DNA of 64,000 nt from Escarpia spicata. Taxonomy: Eukaryota > Annelida > Polychaeta > Sabellida > Siboglinidae. This document shows, piece after piece, positions 1 to 10,558 of this stretch. How positions within the stretch are numbered: the first letter of the stretch is position 1; each line of letters begins with the position of its first letter. Under the pieces are notes generated by a model. It made no database searches and was not told the origin of the DNA. It saw only the letters and a program-made list of their open reading frames with translations. Location: positions 72,727,997 to 72,791,996 of the forward strand of contig OZ023206.1 of the NCBI GenBank assembly GCA_963995525.1, given 5' to 3'. The translations under genes were made by a program, and so were the position numbers.

Positions 1-1503
1 ATTCTGATTAGCAGATGGTCAAAGTTTCCTGCACGCTTGGTCAGGGCCAGCATAGCTGCCTGTCTTCGTAGTGTCGGTGGCGCAATGGCTGCGAACACAG
101 CTGTTCCACTCTGGTTGACCTCATGCATCCATTGACGACTAGTGTGGAGCTGTTAATGCTGGTGTCAACCTTTGATGTGTGTGCACTCCTGCACCACACT
201 GGTGCACAGTATTCTGCCGGCGCATATACTAACGTCAAGGTGGAGGTCCGTAGCGACTTGTGTTGACTCAACAAGCTGTGCCAGCAAGTCGGCGGACCGG
301 CGCTCCACGGGATGCTACCTGTAGGTCAGTGACCTGTCTACTTTCATGCCCAGGTATTTAGGGGCTGCTACAGACAAAAGGTGTATTAGTCACAAACACA
401 TCCATTTTGTGGTTCGTACCTTCTTTGTTGTACATATGGAAAACGGCAGAGACAGTTTTCTTCTAATTGAGCTTCAGTCGCCATTTTTTCAGGTAGGTGG
501 AGCGGATGTTCATGTCTTGTGCCTGCCTCTACATGGGACCACTGCTTGTGCCTCAGTACGATCGCGGGTTCATTCGCATATCCGTACATTTTAATGTTGT
601 TCCAGGCAGAACGTAGATCTAGACATTGAAGAGAAGCGGTGCTAGGACAGAACATTGCGGAACACCATTCGTTGAGTATTTCGTCTGCTTCGCTGTCCAT
701 TGCTGGTCTTCGTTTGTCTGGTACGGTCTGCAGTAGCGTGAGTTGCAGGCCTCGGTGCCACACGTTGTCATAGGCAGCTGTTAGGCCTACGAATATGGCA
801 CCAGCTTTTTCGTTGGCCTGGAAACTGTCTTTCATGTCTTGTGTTAGAAGAGTCACTTGATCTGTTGTCGACCTTCCACGTATGAAGCCAACGTGTTGGT
901 ATGGTAGTTGCGGGTTGACGGTTGGCTCGATGCGTCCATATGTGGGTCTTTCGAGGATCTTGTACGGAATGCTGAGCAGAAATATTAGTCTAAAACTTTT
1001 GGGGGGTAATCCTTGGGTTAGTTTGGCTTTGGGACCGCCATTCCAGCCGCTCGTCTCCATAGCTTTGTTTTCTTGTTTCTGATCATGCACGTTGATAGGA
1101 ATTTTCTTAGGAAGTTGGTCGCCTTATTTCCAGCGTTAAAGATGAACTCTGGGTATAGGCCATCAGGTCCATTGGCTTTTTCGCTTTTTTGTTGTGTCAG
1201 TGCCGTTGCCATTTCTTCTTCCGTGTAGGTCCCTGACATATTCATGTTGGCACTTTCTGATCTCTGTAATGCAGCTAATTCTATGTGCACTTTTACTTGT
1301 GAAGTTGCGGGCCATGTTTGGCGATTTTCCATTCTGCTTAAATTGCGACGTGATGACATTAGTTGTGACTGGGCACTTAGTGGGTGTAGATGTTCTGCCA
1401 GTGAGGCAGTTGCTATGCCTTCCGGCTTGAGTGAGTAAAGTCGATTGTCTCCACAGTCTCTGTTCTGCAGGTCTTACGTTTTTCGTCCAGGCACTGGAGC
1501 AGG
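1..1503 (-). pseudogene. LINE reverse transcriptase and C-terminal region, broken
   Basis: Part of the minus-strand LINE ORF2. From about 1530 down it reads the linker (DFTHSSRKA), then KANGPDGLYPEFI, an RT palm start (LSIPYKILERP), the GRSTTDQV block and motif A at about 767-803. Motif A reads FVGLTAAYD: the position usually occupied by the first catalytic Asp is Gly, so this copy could not polymerise even without its frameshifts. Further 3' are a KYLGMKVDRSLTYR segment (about 305-350) and a C-terminal block with YAPAEYCAPVWCRSAHT (41-274), all in different frames. The end of the ORF lies beyond base 1. Confidence 0.8.
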
Positions 1504-3003
1504 AACTCTGCCGTGGCCGGTCCCAAGCCCGGATGAGAAACGAAGAGGGTTGAACGTGGGACTAGCACCCCCAACATGTAAAAAAAGCACCAGCTACAGA
1601 AACGGGACCAGGTGAGATTCCGGGAGAAGCATATACAGATATAGACACCTTTGTGGCATTACTGTACCTTCTCTTTGGAAAGTCTGAGAAGAGGAAGAAG
1701 TGCCATCAGACTGGAGAGAGGGATACATCATAAAGCTACAGAGGAATCACACTTAAGTCAGTGCCAGGAAAAGTGTTTAACAGGATCATCTTAGAAAGGA
1801 TGAAAGATGCAGTCAACCCACTGCTGAGAGATCAGCAAGCTTGATTCCAGAACAGGTGCGTGGATCAGATCGCGACACTGCGCATCATAGTACAGCAATC
1901 CTTGGAGTTGAACTCATCGCTCTACATCAGCTTCGTCGAGTACGAAAAAGCATTTGACAGTGTAGACAGGGAGATCTTCTGGAAACTTCTTAGACACTAT
2001 TACGTGCCAATTAAACTAATCAACCTGGGTAAAAACAGCTACGAAGGACCTGGTTGCAGAGTAATCAATGGTAGACAGCTAACCAATCGTTTCGAAGTGA
2101 AGACCGGAATAAGACAAGGCTACCTGCTGTCCCCGTTCATTTTTCTCCTGGCCATTGATTGGATAATGAAGAGGTGCACAACCCAGAAGAGGGAATGGAA
2201 TCCAGTGGACACTGTGGACGCAACTGGAGGACTTGGACTTTGTTGACGATCTGGCACTGTTGTCCCACAGCCACCAGCAGATGCAGGAGATGGCCACTGA
2301 ACTGGCAGCCATCTCCTCACAAGTGGGTCTCAACATACATAAAGGAAAGACGAAGGTTCTCAAGGTTAATACAGCCAGCACTGACCCAGTCACACTGGAA
2401 ACGAGTGACTTTAGGAGGTAGAGACCTTCACCTACCTGAACAGTGTCATCGATAAGCAGGGTGGCACTGACGCGGATGTCCGAGTAAGGATTGGCAAGGC
2501 AAGATGACGATTTCTACAGCTCAAGAACATCTCGGGCTCCAAAGTGTTGTCATAACGTACACAGATTCGACTGTTTAACTCCAACGTGAAGTCAGTCCTA
2601 TTGTATGGAGCAGAAACATAGAGGACAACCAACATCACCATCAAGACAGTACAACTGTCTAAGAACAATCCTCCAGATCCGCTGGCCAGACACCATCAGC
2701 AACATTGCCTGTGGAGGAGGACACACCAACTGTCTGCCGAACATGAAATAATAAGAAGAAGATAGGGGTGGATTGGTCACAAGCTCCAGAAACCAGCATC
2801 AAATACCACCAGACAGACTCTGACTTGGAACCCCCAGGGCAAGAGAATACATGACGAAGGGACTTCCTGGCGGACACCAAGAAGACAGGACACACTTGGA
2901 GGCAGCTTGAAACAAGAGCCCAGGACAGAGGATTCTGGATAGCTGTTTTCGACGGCCTACGCCCCAGGAGGGACGATGGGCATAAGTAAGTAAGTAAGTA
3001 AGT
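1504..3003 (+). mobile_element. RTE-like LINE, deleted, with 11-bp TSD
   Basis: A plus-strand non-LTR element inserted into the older minus-strand LINE. Its ends are set by an exact 11-bp duplication, ACTGGAGCAGG, at 1493-1503 and 3004-3014. The 3' end is a TAAG microsatellite (about 2983-3002) directly after the last coding residues (RRDDGHK), as is usual for RTE-type elements. At 1.5 kb it lacks the endonuclease, so it is internally deleted or 5'-rearranged. RTE assignment rests on the RT sequence style and the short-repeat tail. Confidence 0.85.
1690..2995 (+). pseudogene. RTE-like reverse transcriptase, broken
   Basis: Remains of the RTE-like ORF. The longest open piece (1860-2246) begins DQIATLRIIV and has motif A as FVEYEKAFDSVD (usual Asp replaced by Glu) and motif B as GIRQGYLLSPF. 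Motif C, FVDDLALLSHS, sits in another frame at about 2236-2268. The C-terminal half (RIGKA, YGAET, LQIRWPDTIS, TWRQLET) continues to about 2985 in several frames, ending RRDDGHK before the TAAG tail. At least four frame changes or stops make it non-functional. Confidence 0.85.
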
Positions 3004-3014
3004 ACTGGAGCAGG

Positions 3015-3795
3015 GCGGTGGCTGTCGCATGTGTTTGTTCTTGAAGTTAACATGCGTTCATCGTAAAGGTCCTGGCATTCATTGTCCCAGCATGGAATAT
3101 AGTGTTTTCGGCAGCCTCGAGGTATGTTTCGCTTTGTTGCAATTGTTAACATGTCGCAGTATGCTTTATAAGCGTCGTCTGTGTTATTACAATCCGGCGG
3201 TGGTTGTGTCTAGGTGCACAAGACTTTGTCTGCCTTCCGGAAGTTTCACCTCTGAGCAGGCTTGTTTTCTGTTGGAGCCAACACTAATGATGGGTGAAAT
3301 GAGCAAATGTCGATGTTGTGATCGAGGGAACTTTCCAAGGACACGTTTTCCTGGCAGTGGGTCTTCTCTGTTTTAACCACCAAAGGCAAGGTCTGGATTC
3401 GATGTCGTATTCCAGCGTTCCGATTGAAAGGAGTCTGGTTTCTTCGAGTTGTGATGTAAGGTCAGGTCATTGGCAGATGTCCATTCCGCCAGACATTTGC
3501 CGTCGTTGTTGTTGCGTCTGTATCCCAATTCAACGTGCTGGCAGTTGAAATCACTAGCGTATATGCAGGGAGAGGTGACCGTTGAACGTGTTATTGCTTC
3601 CTGTTACTCTGGTGACGGGTTGTACACATTAACAATGTTCGTAATTTGTACTTTTACGACATGCCATTCAGTATCTGACTGAGGTAGTGACTGGAATACA
3701 AGCGACAACTCAGTGTCTGCATTGACTAAGGTTGCCAGACCGTGGTGTTTACTAGCTGTGTAGGCTGCTAGTTCGAAAATACGCTGTACAGGCGC
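3015..3795 (-). pseudogene. LINE AP-endonuclease and linker, broken
   Basis: Upstream (5') half of the minus-strand Jockey-like LINE. On the minus strand the region near 3540-3555 reads SDFNCQHV, matching the GDFN box of LINE AP endonucleases with Gly changed to Ser. KVQITNIVNVYNPSP lies at about 3590-3665, upstream RIFELAAYTA at about 3760-3790, and KRVLGKFPRSQHRH at about 3310-3355. The linker segment NIPRGCRKHYIPCW follows at about 3080-3130, just before the RTE insertion. Stops and frameshifts occur throughout. Confidence 0.7.
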
Positions 3796-3800
3796 AACGT

Positions 3801-4590
3801 CTGGGGGCAGATAGAAGGGTTACTTAGATAACATCTTAATACAACGAATTCGATATATGATAACAACTTTATTAATCAGAAAAAATAAAAAGACAACATT
3901 TTTTGTTTCCCCATTATTCTATCAGGACATGGTGTGTTTACTACAACACATTGATGCGTGTAGATACCTAATCTAAAACATCACAGCGTTACGTATTGGC
4001 ATATTGTTGGTTTATCGTCAGCATCAATAGCACAAAACAAGAAATCCATTGTGGCGCCACCTTATGAATGAAACTGGTATTAATGCACATCGGCGCTAGT
4101 ATAGATATCAGAATGCAGGGTGGTGGATTGTATCTTGGCAGTCATATTAACTCATTTATCAAGGACGATTTGTCTGATGACGCCGTCTTTATAATTAAAT
4201 AATTAATTAATATTGCATACATTTAATATAGCAAAAAAACTGTAATATGAATATACCTCGTATTGAGGAGTGGGTTGTGATTTGAACCAACACGAAACAC
4301 TATGCGTTTATTGACTTTGCATCTCACGTCTACGGACTTACGAGGCCAACACTAATCCAACGAACAAGGTCGTTCAAAGATATAATGTCGTTGCGTGCGA
4401 ACAATTGCAGCAGCTACTCAAATAAGTTGTTCATCAGCGAATCTCCTTCCAAATGAATTATTGCAAGCAATGTCGCAAGGCCTGACCTGACCTTGTCTAA
4501 TTAAAGGCATTACTGATGACAAAGGACGATCACGCCGCAGGTAATTGCGTCAAATGGAACGACGTCCGCGTGGGTAAACAACTTGAATGG
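3801..4590. other. No gene seen; AT-rich
   Basis: About 790 bp of AT-rich sequence with no convincing ORF, repeat or RNA gene. Confidence 0.5.
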
Positions 4591-4591
4591 T

Positions 4592-4615
4592 GCGTGTGTG
4601 TGTGTGTTTGTGTGT

Positions 4616-4654
<39 letters not shown>

Positions 4655-4785
4655 AGAGAGAGAGAGACTGAGAGAGAGAGGGAGGGAGGAGGGAGGGAGG
4701 GAGGGAGGGAGGGAGGGAGGGAGGGAGGGAGGGAGGGAGGGATAGAGAGAGAGAGACACACAGACAGATAGATAGATAGATCGCA
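4592..4785. repeat. Compound microsatellite (GT)n-(AG)n-(GGGA)n-(GATA)n
   Basis: A GT run (about 4593-4651), AG run (4652-4680), GAGG/GGGA tetranucleotide run (4680-4742), AG run and a short AGAT run (4765-4782). Long open frames across it are artefacts of low complexity. Confidence 0.95.
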
Positions 4786-6468
4786 TACGCGTGCGTAGGT
4801 GTATGACTGTGCGTATGCGTATTTTGTAGTAAAGGAAGGAGGTGTTCATGAAACATGCACTGAGGATGAGCCTGAAGAAGACATATAACTGATGTTCGTT
4901 TGACACTAGAGAGAGGAGTTGAACATTAAGCTGGAGGGGAAATGTGTCAGTCAAATGAAATAGTTGTGGACCTTGGCGAAATAATTACCCGTGGAGAACA
5001 TTCGGCTGACCGACGTCAAATCCAATCAGGAGCGAATGCACGGATCCTGTGTTTACTGGATTGTTATCAACAGTACGTCAATAGCACATGCATGTTGTAA
5101 GATATTTTAGCTACATATATACATGAGCCATATGCCAAACTACCATCTGGACTGTGACAATGTCTTGCATCAGTGGAACGTTTCAGTAACATTATTATCA
5201 GCTCATAAGCCCGACTTTGCTCTTTAAAGTCAATTAACATCGTTTACATTGACTTGACTTTATATACTGAAAAGGGTCAACATCCGGTCACGCCACTGGA
5301 ACACTTACACCGGTGTGTAATGGCAAAGTGTCCTCAGTGATATAGCGGTGACTTGTTGCAATTTAAAAACACTCCTTAAGTGTAACAACGGATTCCGTTT
5401 AGGCACGGATTTTCCTTATACGCTTAGCGAAACAGTCCCCAGACATATTTGATGTTGAGATCTTCTTGATCATATTAAAATGAGGTTATCTGGTCCGTTA
5501 TGAGGAATTAAGTAGGTGTGGTAATTATCAGCAGGAAGTTCGGTAGATCGGTTGTTACTCTCCCAGTTTGCGGTCAGTGTGCTGATGTCGGGGTACATTT
5601 CTCTGGTGAAACATAAAAATTGCAAGCAGTGTTTTTGGTCTAGTAAACATTGTTGTGAGCTGTTAAGGCCGATTTTGCACCATAAAATCGATTCTGCTCC
5701 TTACGTATCGATCAAAAATGAAAATTGCGTTTCATTAACAATCCATCCTGCGTACGGTCCATAAAAACGCTCGTAGAAATGTCAATTTCTAAGACGACAT
5801 TACACCCCTCTTTGGCTATCATTTCTTGGGCAAGGATTTTTCACAGAAAATGTCGCAACTTCAGCATGGTCTGCAACTAATAGGAATTGTTGTGTGCTAA
5901 TAAAACGCACATCACTAAAACGTTTTACATGATATTTGTTTATGCACCAAACTTCAGTTCCATAACTTAATTACTGTGAAGTGTACAGGCTTTTATAAAA
6001 AAAGTGCTCTAACCGGCGTTCTGAAGGCCTGAGCGACATGCGCGCTGTCTGAATGAATCGCAGTATCTCGCTGACCCGCGAAACGTGACTCGCTGAGATT
6101 TTTGCAGTGCCACAATATCTGGCATTTTTCAAATTATGTCTATGATTATTTTAATGTTTGACATCACACTTTTTACTGTATTCAGTGCAATAGATCTCAG
6201 TTTCTGTTCAACCTAGGCCAACAATATTTTGCATACCTATTACTTGTTTAACAATCTATGGGTATATGGTGTGAATTGATACAAAAATTAAAATTATATG
6301 TCACTAAATATCACGTTTTGTCTTTAAAATAGTTTTACAAAAAATAATAAAATTATCGCATGCCAGCTAAACGCAATAAAGCATATTGTACTCTCTATAT
6401 ATAACTATGGTCTTCCATTTGCCCACATTTATATTCATCTGATTGTCATTTTACAAAATTATCTAAGA
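4786..6468. other. No gene seen; AT-rich
   Basis: About 1.7 kb with no ORF above 70 codons that resembles a protein and no recognised repeat. It may be intergenic or intronic. Confidence 0.45.
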
Positions 6469-6471
6469 CTA

Positions 6472-7140
6472 TGGGAAAAGCAGAACAAATTCGAGACGAG
6501 GCTGAAAGTAGTAGAAGACAAGCTGGAAGTGGTAGAAGAAAACGTGGAAGCCAAGATGGACGTCACCTGCTGTGCACTAGAGGCGAGAGTAGATGAAAAG
6601 CTTTCTTAACTTGCATCCAGTGTTGAGGACACAATCAAACCACTGAGTGAGTTGACCCAAAGCAGTATTGAGGCAGCAGTAGAAAACTACATGGGAGAAA
6701 AAAACGACAAAGCAAAAAGGCGTCTCAATGTGATAGTTCACAACATACCAGAACCAACATCGGACGAAGGACAAGAACGGAAACAACATGACATGGATCA
6801 CGTGAAGTCTATCTTCGAACAGTACCTGGGGGTGACGGTGGATATCAAGCGTGCAGTAAGGCTGGGCAAGAAAGGAACACGACCAAGGCTGCTGATGGTG
6901 CAGTTAGGAAACGACCAGGAAAAAGCATCCATCATGAAAAACTGTACTAAACTCCGGAGTGAAAACAACCCCAACAACATCAGGAAAGTGTTCATCACAC
7001 CTGACATGACCCCCCAAAGGAGAGAGAGAAAGATAAGGCTCTCCGGGCAGAACTAACTGAAAAAAAACAATGAATCTGGGGAAAACAGGTATATGATAAA
7101 AAACGGGAAAATAGTGCAGAGGAGGGTACGCACTTAAGAA
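6472..7140 (+). pseudogene. LINE ORF1 with coiled coil and RNA-binding-like domain
   Basis: The upstream part (about 6480-6606) reads as a heptad-like coiled coil (KVVEDKLEVVEENVEAKMD), followed by an in-frame TAA at 6607-6609. The frame then stays open from about 6610 to 7056, including the block KAKRRLNVIVHNIPEP, a pattern seen in ORF1 proteins of CR1/L1-like elements that bind element RNA, and ends RRERKIRL before a frameshift near 7045. A real start was not identified. It lies directly upstream of the endonuclease start of the same LINE. Confidence 0.65.
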
Positions 7141-7224
7141 ACCCATCCAAGCCAGTAAGCCACCCAAACCAGACAACGTACAGTGTAAATTATAAAACAC
7201 AAGCACAGTGTTTCAAGTTTAAGT

Positions 7225-7417
7225 GTTATCAATCAAATGCACAAAGTATAAAAACATACTCCAAGCACACATTCAGAGTTGTGAACCGAAAACATAGGAA
7301 TCACGGAAACATGGTGCAATCCAGATATAGGTGACTGTGAGATAAACCTGGACGCCTACAATATGTTCAGAAATGACAGAAGGGAATCTATTGGTGGCGG
7401 AGTACTAATGTATATAC
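7225..7417 (+). pseudogene. LINE endonuclease, N-terminal fragment
   Basis: Short reading in shifting frames: a CTNAQS-like start of an AP endonuclease near 7230, then ETWCNPDIGDCEI at about 7300-7345 and ESIGGGVLMYI at about 7385-7417. The text stops exactly at the 5' LTR and resumes after the 3' LTR at 11698. Too broken to code for protein. Confidence 0.6.
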
Positions 7418-7617
7418 TGACATAGTAATGTTATTTAATTTGTTTATGCGTTTGGCAGTTCTGCAGATGTATTAGTGAATTTGACTGTTCTGCAGTTTAG
7501 CTGCTCTACCATGATATTATTGTAACAGCTCAGTGCAGTTGCACTTTGAGAATGAGTTGAACTTTTATGTTGATTAAAGCCTACAACTAGGCCTAACGAC
7601 TTTGTGTTATTACATCA
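7418..7617 (+). repeat. 5' LTR (200 bp)
   Basis: Begins TGACATAGTAATG and ends TTACATCA. It differs from the 3' LTR at two sites (AACAGC vs AACCGC, and TTGAACTT vs TTGACCTT). It contains an ATTAAA polyadenylation-like hexamer at 7574-7579. The stretch 7560-7576 is the exact reverse complement of 7621-7637 just downstream of the LTR. Confidence 0.95.
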
Positions 7618-7620
7618 ATG

Positions 7621-7637
7621 TAATCAACATAAAAGTT
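7621..7637 (+). promoter_or_regulatory. Putative self-primed primer-binding site
   Basis: Seventeen bases starting 3 nt after the 5' LTR. They are perfectly complementary to LTR bases 7560-7576 (AACTTTTATGTTGATTA) and show no TGG-initial match to a tRNA 3' end. Fission-yeast Tf1 primes reverse transcription with the 5' end of its own mRNA folded onto the PBS, so the same mechanism is inferred here. The 3' LTR copy carries one mismatch in this segment. Confidence 0.6.
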
Positions 7638-7757
7638 GCTCAAATAATATTTACTTGGGCAACTCCAATCGTGGACTCGCTGGCCTTCGGCAATCATTCT
7701 ACTGAGCGATAATCGGGCGACTACTTCGGCCCATTGCTATTGCGGTTCACTGCTACT

Positions 7758-7991
7758 ATGGATAGGCTACTCAGACCAGAACGTCTTGATACTGATCCAA
7801 ACTCATCAGCAGCATCTAAAGAGTGGACGCACTGGTTGAAAACATTCCAAAACTTTTTGTCTGTTCTTCCTGCCGAAGGACTGGATAAACTTTGCGTGTT
7901 AACTAACTACGTTACGCCGAAGATCTATGAGAGCATCGCGGAATGTGCCACCTACGAAAACGCTATTGATATTTGGAAGCTTTGTACATAA
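7758..7991 (+). pseudogene. Gag N-terminus, cut off by a frameshift
   Basis: Start of the gypsy Gag. I prefer ATG at 7758 (MDRLLRPERLD) to the in-frame ATG at 7734 because the protein style MDRLL...W is typical of Gag in this group. It runs through KEWTHWLKTFQNFL and stops at 7989-7991. The Gag text continues in another frame from about 7973 (ALYIKPTNEIF), so the frame is broken at a short T run around 7972-7974; a one-base slip there would account for it. It is 140 bp downstream of the 5' LTR. Confidence 0.8.
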
Positions 7992-10558
7992 AACCTACGA
8001 ATGAGATTTTCGCTCGCCACCTCCTGGCTACACGGCGCCAACAAGCCGGTGAAACTTTAGACGAATATCTACAGGCTCTAAAAACGTTAAGCAAAAACTG
8101 TAACTTCAAAAGTGTTACTGCTGCTCTACACCGAGAGGAATCCTTCAGAGACTCATTCATCAGCGGTCTGCAATCATCACTGATCCGTCAACGCCTCTTG
8201 GAAAATAAGACGTTAGACTTAGCGGCCATGTTTGATCAGGCTAGGTCATTAGACTTGGCGCAGAAGAATTCGGAGCTGTACTGTGCTCCACCTGTACCCT
8301 CATTCAGTGCCGCTGCCGGTGAACAAAAATCTGCTGTTGAGGAGGATTCAACTGATCGTTATTTTGCGTCTGCCGCTGCTAACAATAAATGTTTCTTCTG
8401 TGGTAATGCTAGACATCCACGCGCAAAATGTCCTGCACGCGAAGCCATATGCAATAAATGTCAAAAGAAGGGACATTTCGCGAAAGTGTGTTACTCGGAA
8501 CCTGTTTCCAAGGTTGCATCAACTGGGATGAATCCGGCTAACAATAAATGTTTCTTCTGTGGTAATGCTAGACATCCACGCGCAAAATGTCCTGCACGCG
8601 AAGCCATATGCAATAAATGTCGAAAGAAGGGACATTTCGCGAAAGTGTGTCGCTCGGAACCTGTTTCCAAGGTTGCATCAACTGGGATGAATCCGCTGAA
8701 TCGTCCAACTATTGCATCTGTGACGTCTGTAACTGGCCCATCAGCGCTAACTAAAGCAATGTGTAAGATTGGCTTATACGGACTAGAAGTTGAAGGCCTG
8801 ATTGACAGTGGTAGTACTGAGAGCGTCATTCATCCCAAGCTTATCAGACAAAAGTCTATAACAACTTACCCTTCGGACAATGTTGATTCCATGGCTTCGG
8901 CGTCTCTTTCAGCTAAAGCGCTTGGGTTTTGTGAAGTTGACCTAACATTAAAGGGACGTGACTACAAAAACGTTCGATTGTACATACTTCCCGAGCTATG
9001 CGTAGACGTTATCCTCGGGTCAGACTTTCAGCAGCAGCATGAGAGTGTCACATTGAAATACGGGGGAGATCAGCCACCCCTGACGCTTTGCGGACTAACC
9101 ACTTTGTGCGTTGATCCTCCAGAACTTTTCGCTAATCTGACAGCTGATTGTCATCCCATTGCTTCAAAATCGCGTCGCCACAGCTTTGACGATCGTAAGT
9201 TCATTGAAAAAGAAACTCAGCGACTATTACGTGAAGGGATTATAGAACCCAGTAATTCCCCCTGGCGTGCGCAAATTGTTGTCACAAAGGACGAAAATCA
9301 TAAGAAGCGTCTCGCGATTGATTACTCTCAGACGGTCAACAGGTTCACGCTACTCGATGGGTACCCTCTCCCTCGCATCGATGAGACGGTCAACAAAATA
9401 GCTCAGTACCGTGTGTTCAGCACCATAGATCTGCGCAGCGCTTATCACCAGGTGCCCATAAGAAATGAAGACAAACCATATACGGCATTCGAATATGGTG
9501 GAAGCCTCTATCAGTTCACCCGCATTCCATTCGGCGTCACAAACGGCGTGGTTTGCTTCCAGCGTATTATGGACTCGTTCATTAAGGAGGCAGAACTTGA
9601 TGGAACATTCGCATACTTAGATGACATCACTGTTTGCGGTATGACGCAAGCCGAACACGATGCAAACTTGGAACGGTTCCTGAAGGCAGCTGAAATGAAG
9701 AACATCGTTTACAACGAGGACAAATGTGTGCTCTTCACAACAAAACTGAGCATACTTGGCTATGTTGTAGAGGATGGTAACATGCGGCCCGATCCTGAGC
9801 GTCTTCGACCTCTACGTCAGCTCGCTATGCCTCACGACATGAAGTCTCTCCGCAGGGTCCTTGGGTTCTTTGCCTATTACTCACGGTGGATTCGCGAATA
9901 CTCGAACAAGATTCGCCCTCTTAGTATCACGACAACGTTTCCGGCATCGAAGGAAGCTGAAATGGCATTTCAACAACTCAAACGTGATATTGAAGGATCT
10001 GTGGTGACTGCAATTGATGAGGCCCTACCGTTCGAGGTTGAGACTGACGCATCTGAATCGGCTATAGCTGCTACACTAAATCATGCTGGACGTCCTGTAG
10101 CCTTCTTTTCTCGCACGCTTCAGGGGCCCGAGACGCGTCACGCATCAGTTGAAAAAGAGGCACAGGCAACCATTGAATCAGTTCGTCATTGGAGACATTA
10201 TTTAACTGGAAAACATTTCACTCTGAAAACTGATCAAAAATCTGTCAGCTACATGTTCGACAAACGACAGAAAAGTAAGATAAAGAACGACAAAATTATG
10301 CGTTGGCGTATGGAGCTATCTTGCTTCGACTTCGATATTATGTATCGTCCAGGGAAGGAAAACATACCTTCTGACACTTTCTCGAGGTCGTTTTGTTCAT
10401 CTATAGGCACTGATCTTCGTCAACTAATCGAACTCCATGAGTCACTATGTCACCCTGGAGTGACACGTATGCTCCACTTTGTGAAATCAAAGAACTTACC
10501 TTATTCGGTTGAAGACGTGCGACGGTTGACCAGCTCATGCAGTCTGTGCAGAGAGTAA
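7973..10558 (+). CDS. Gag-Pol: zinc knuckles, protease, RT, RNase H, start of integrase
   Basis: An open frame of about 860 codons, entered by the frame break near 7973 rather than by an ATG. Domains in order: Gag capsid remainder (KPTNEIFARHLL, ETLDEYLQ); four CCHC zinc knuckles of form CX2CX4HX4C in two tandem 53-residue units (8378-8695); an aspartic protease with DSG at 8804-8812 instead of the commoner DTG; RT with motif A FSTIDLRSAYHQ, motif B IPFGVTNG and the active-site box YLDD at 9614-9625; RNase H with the first acidic residue in VETDASE near 10046; and the zinc-binding start of integrase ending SCSLCRE. The TAA at 10556-10558 interrupts Pol, which continues in the +1 frame. These enzymes would make cDNA and process the polyprotein in cytoplasmic particles. 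Confidence 0.9.
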   Translation: MEALYIKPTNEIFARHLLATRRQQAGETLDEYLQALKTLSKNCNFKSVTAALHREESFRDSFISGLQSSLIRQRLLENKTLDLAAMFDQARSLDLAQKNSELYCAPPVPSFSAAAGEQKSAVEEDSTDRYFASAAANNKCFFCGNARHPRAKCPAREAICNKCQKKGHFAKVCYSEPVSKVASTGMNPANNKCFFCGNARHPRAKCPAREAICNKCRKKGHFAKVCRSEPVSKVASTGMNPLNRPTIASVTSVTGPSALTKAMCKIGLYGLEVEGLIDSGSTESVIHPKLIRQKSITTYPSDNVDSMASASLSAKALGFCEVDLTLKGRDYKNVRLYILPELCVDVILGSDFQQQHESVTLKYGGDQPPLTLCGLTTLCVDPPELFANLTADCHPIASKSRRHSFDDRKFIEKETQRLLREGIIEPSNSPWRAQIVVTKDENHKKRLAIDYSQTVNRFTLLDGYPLPRIDETVNKIAQYRVFSTIDLRSAYHQVPIRNEDKPYTAFEYGGSLYQFTRIPFGVTNGVVCFQRIMDSFIKEAELDGTFAYLDDITVCGMTQAEHDANLERFLKAAEMKNIVYNEDKCVLFTTKLSILGYVVEDGNMRPDPERLRPLRQLAMPHDMKSLRRVLGFFAYYSRWIREYSNKIRPLSITTTFPASKEAEMAFQQLKRDIEGSVVTAIDEALPFEVETDASESAIAATLNHAGRPVAFFSRTLQGPETRHASVEKEAQATIESVRHWRHYLTGKHFTLKTDQKSVSYMFDKRQKSKIKNDKIMRWRMELSCFDFDIMYRPGKENIPSDTFSRSFCSSIGTDLRQLIELHESLCHPGVTRMLHFVKSKNLPYSVEDVRRLTSSCSLCRE
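8378..8695 (+). repeat. 159-bp tandem duplication of a double zinc knuckle
   Basis: Units 8378-8536 and 8537-8695 are 53 codons each and differ at only three bases (KCQKKG vs KCRKKG; VCYSEP vs VCRSEP). Each unit encodes two CCHC knuckles, so Gag has four instead of two. The duplication is in frame and recent. Confidence 0.95.

Larger units (their letters stand above)
1..3800 (-). mobile_element. Jockey-superfamily LINE, interrupted, left end outside window
   Basis: A minus-strand non-LTR retrotransposon. Reading from 3800 down to 1 gives, in order, an AP-endonuclease-like segment, a linker, a reverse transcriptase and a C-terminal segment. The element is broken by a 1.5-kb plus-strand insertion at 1504-3003 and by many frame breaks, so it is dead. 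The RT neighbourhood (GRSTTDQV, AAYDNVWHRGL, WCRSAHT) is of the type common in invertebrate Jockey/CR1-group elements; the exact clade is inference. The 5' end near 3800 looks truncated because the endonuclease N-terminus is incomplete. Confidence 0.8.

Noticed and set aside
2079..2393. Minus-strand open frames over the RTE-like element
   Set aside because: Shadows of the plus-strand RT reading, which carries recognisable motifs.
5552..5764. 70-codon plus-strand frame
   Set aside because: No protein-like features; low-complexity AT-rich surroundings.
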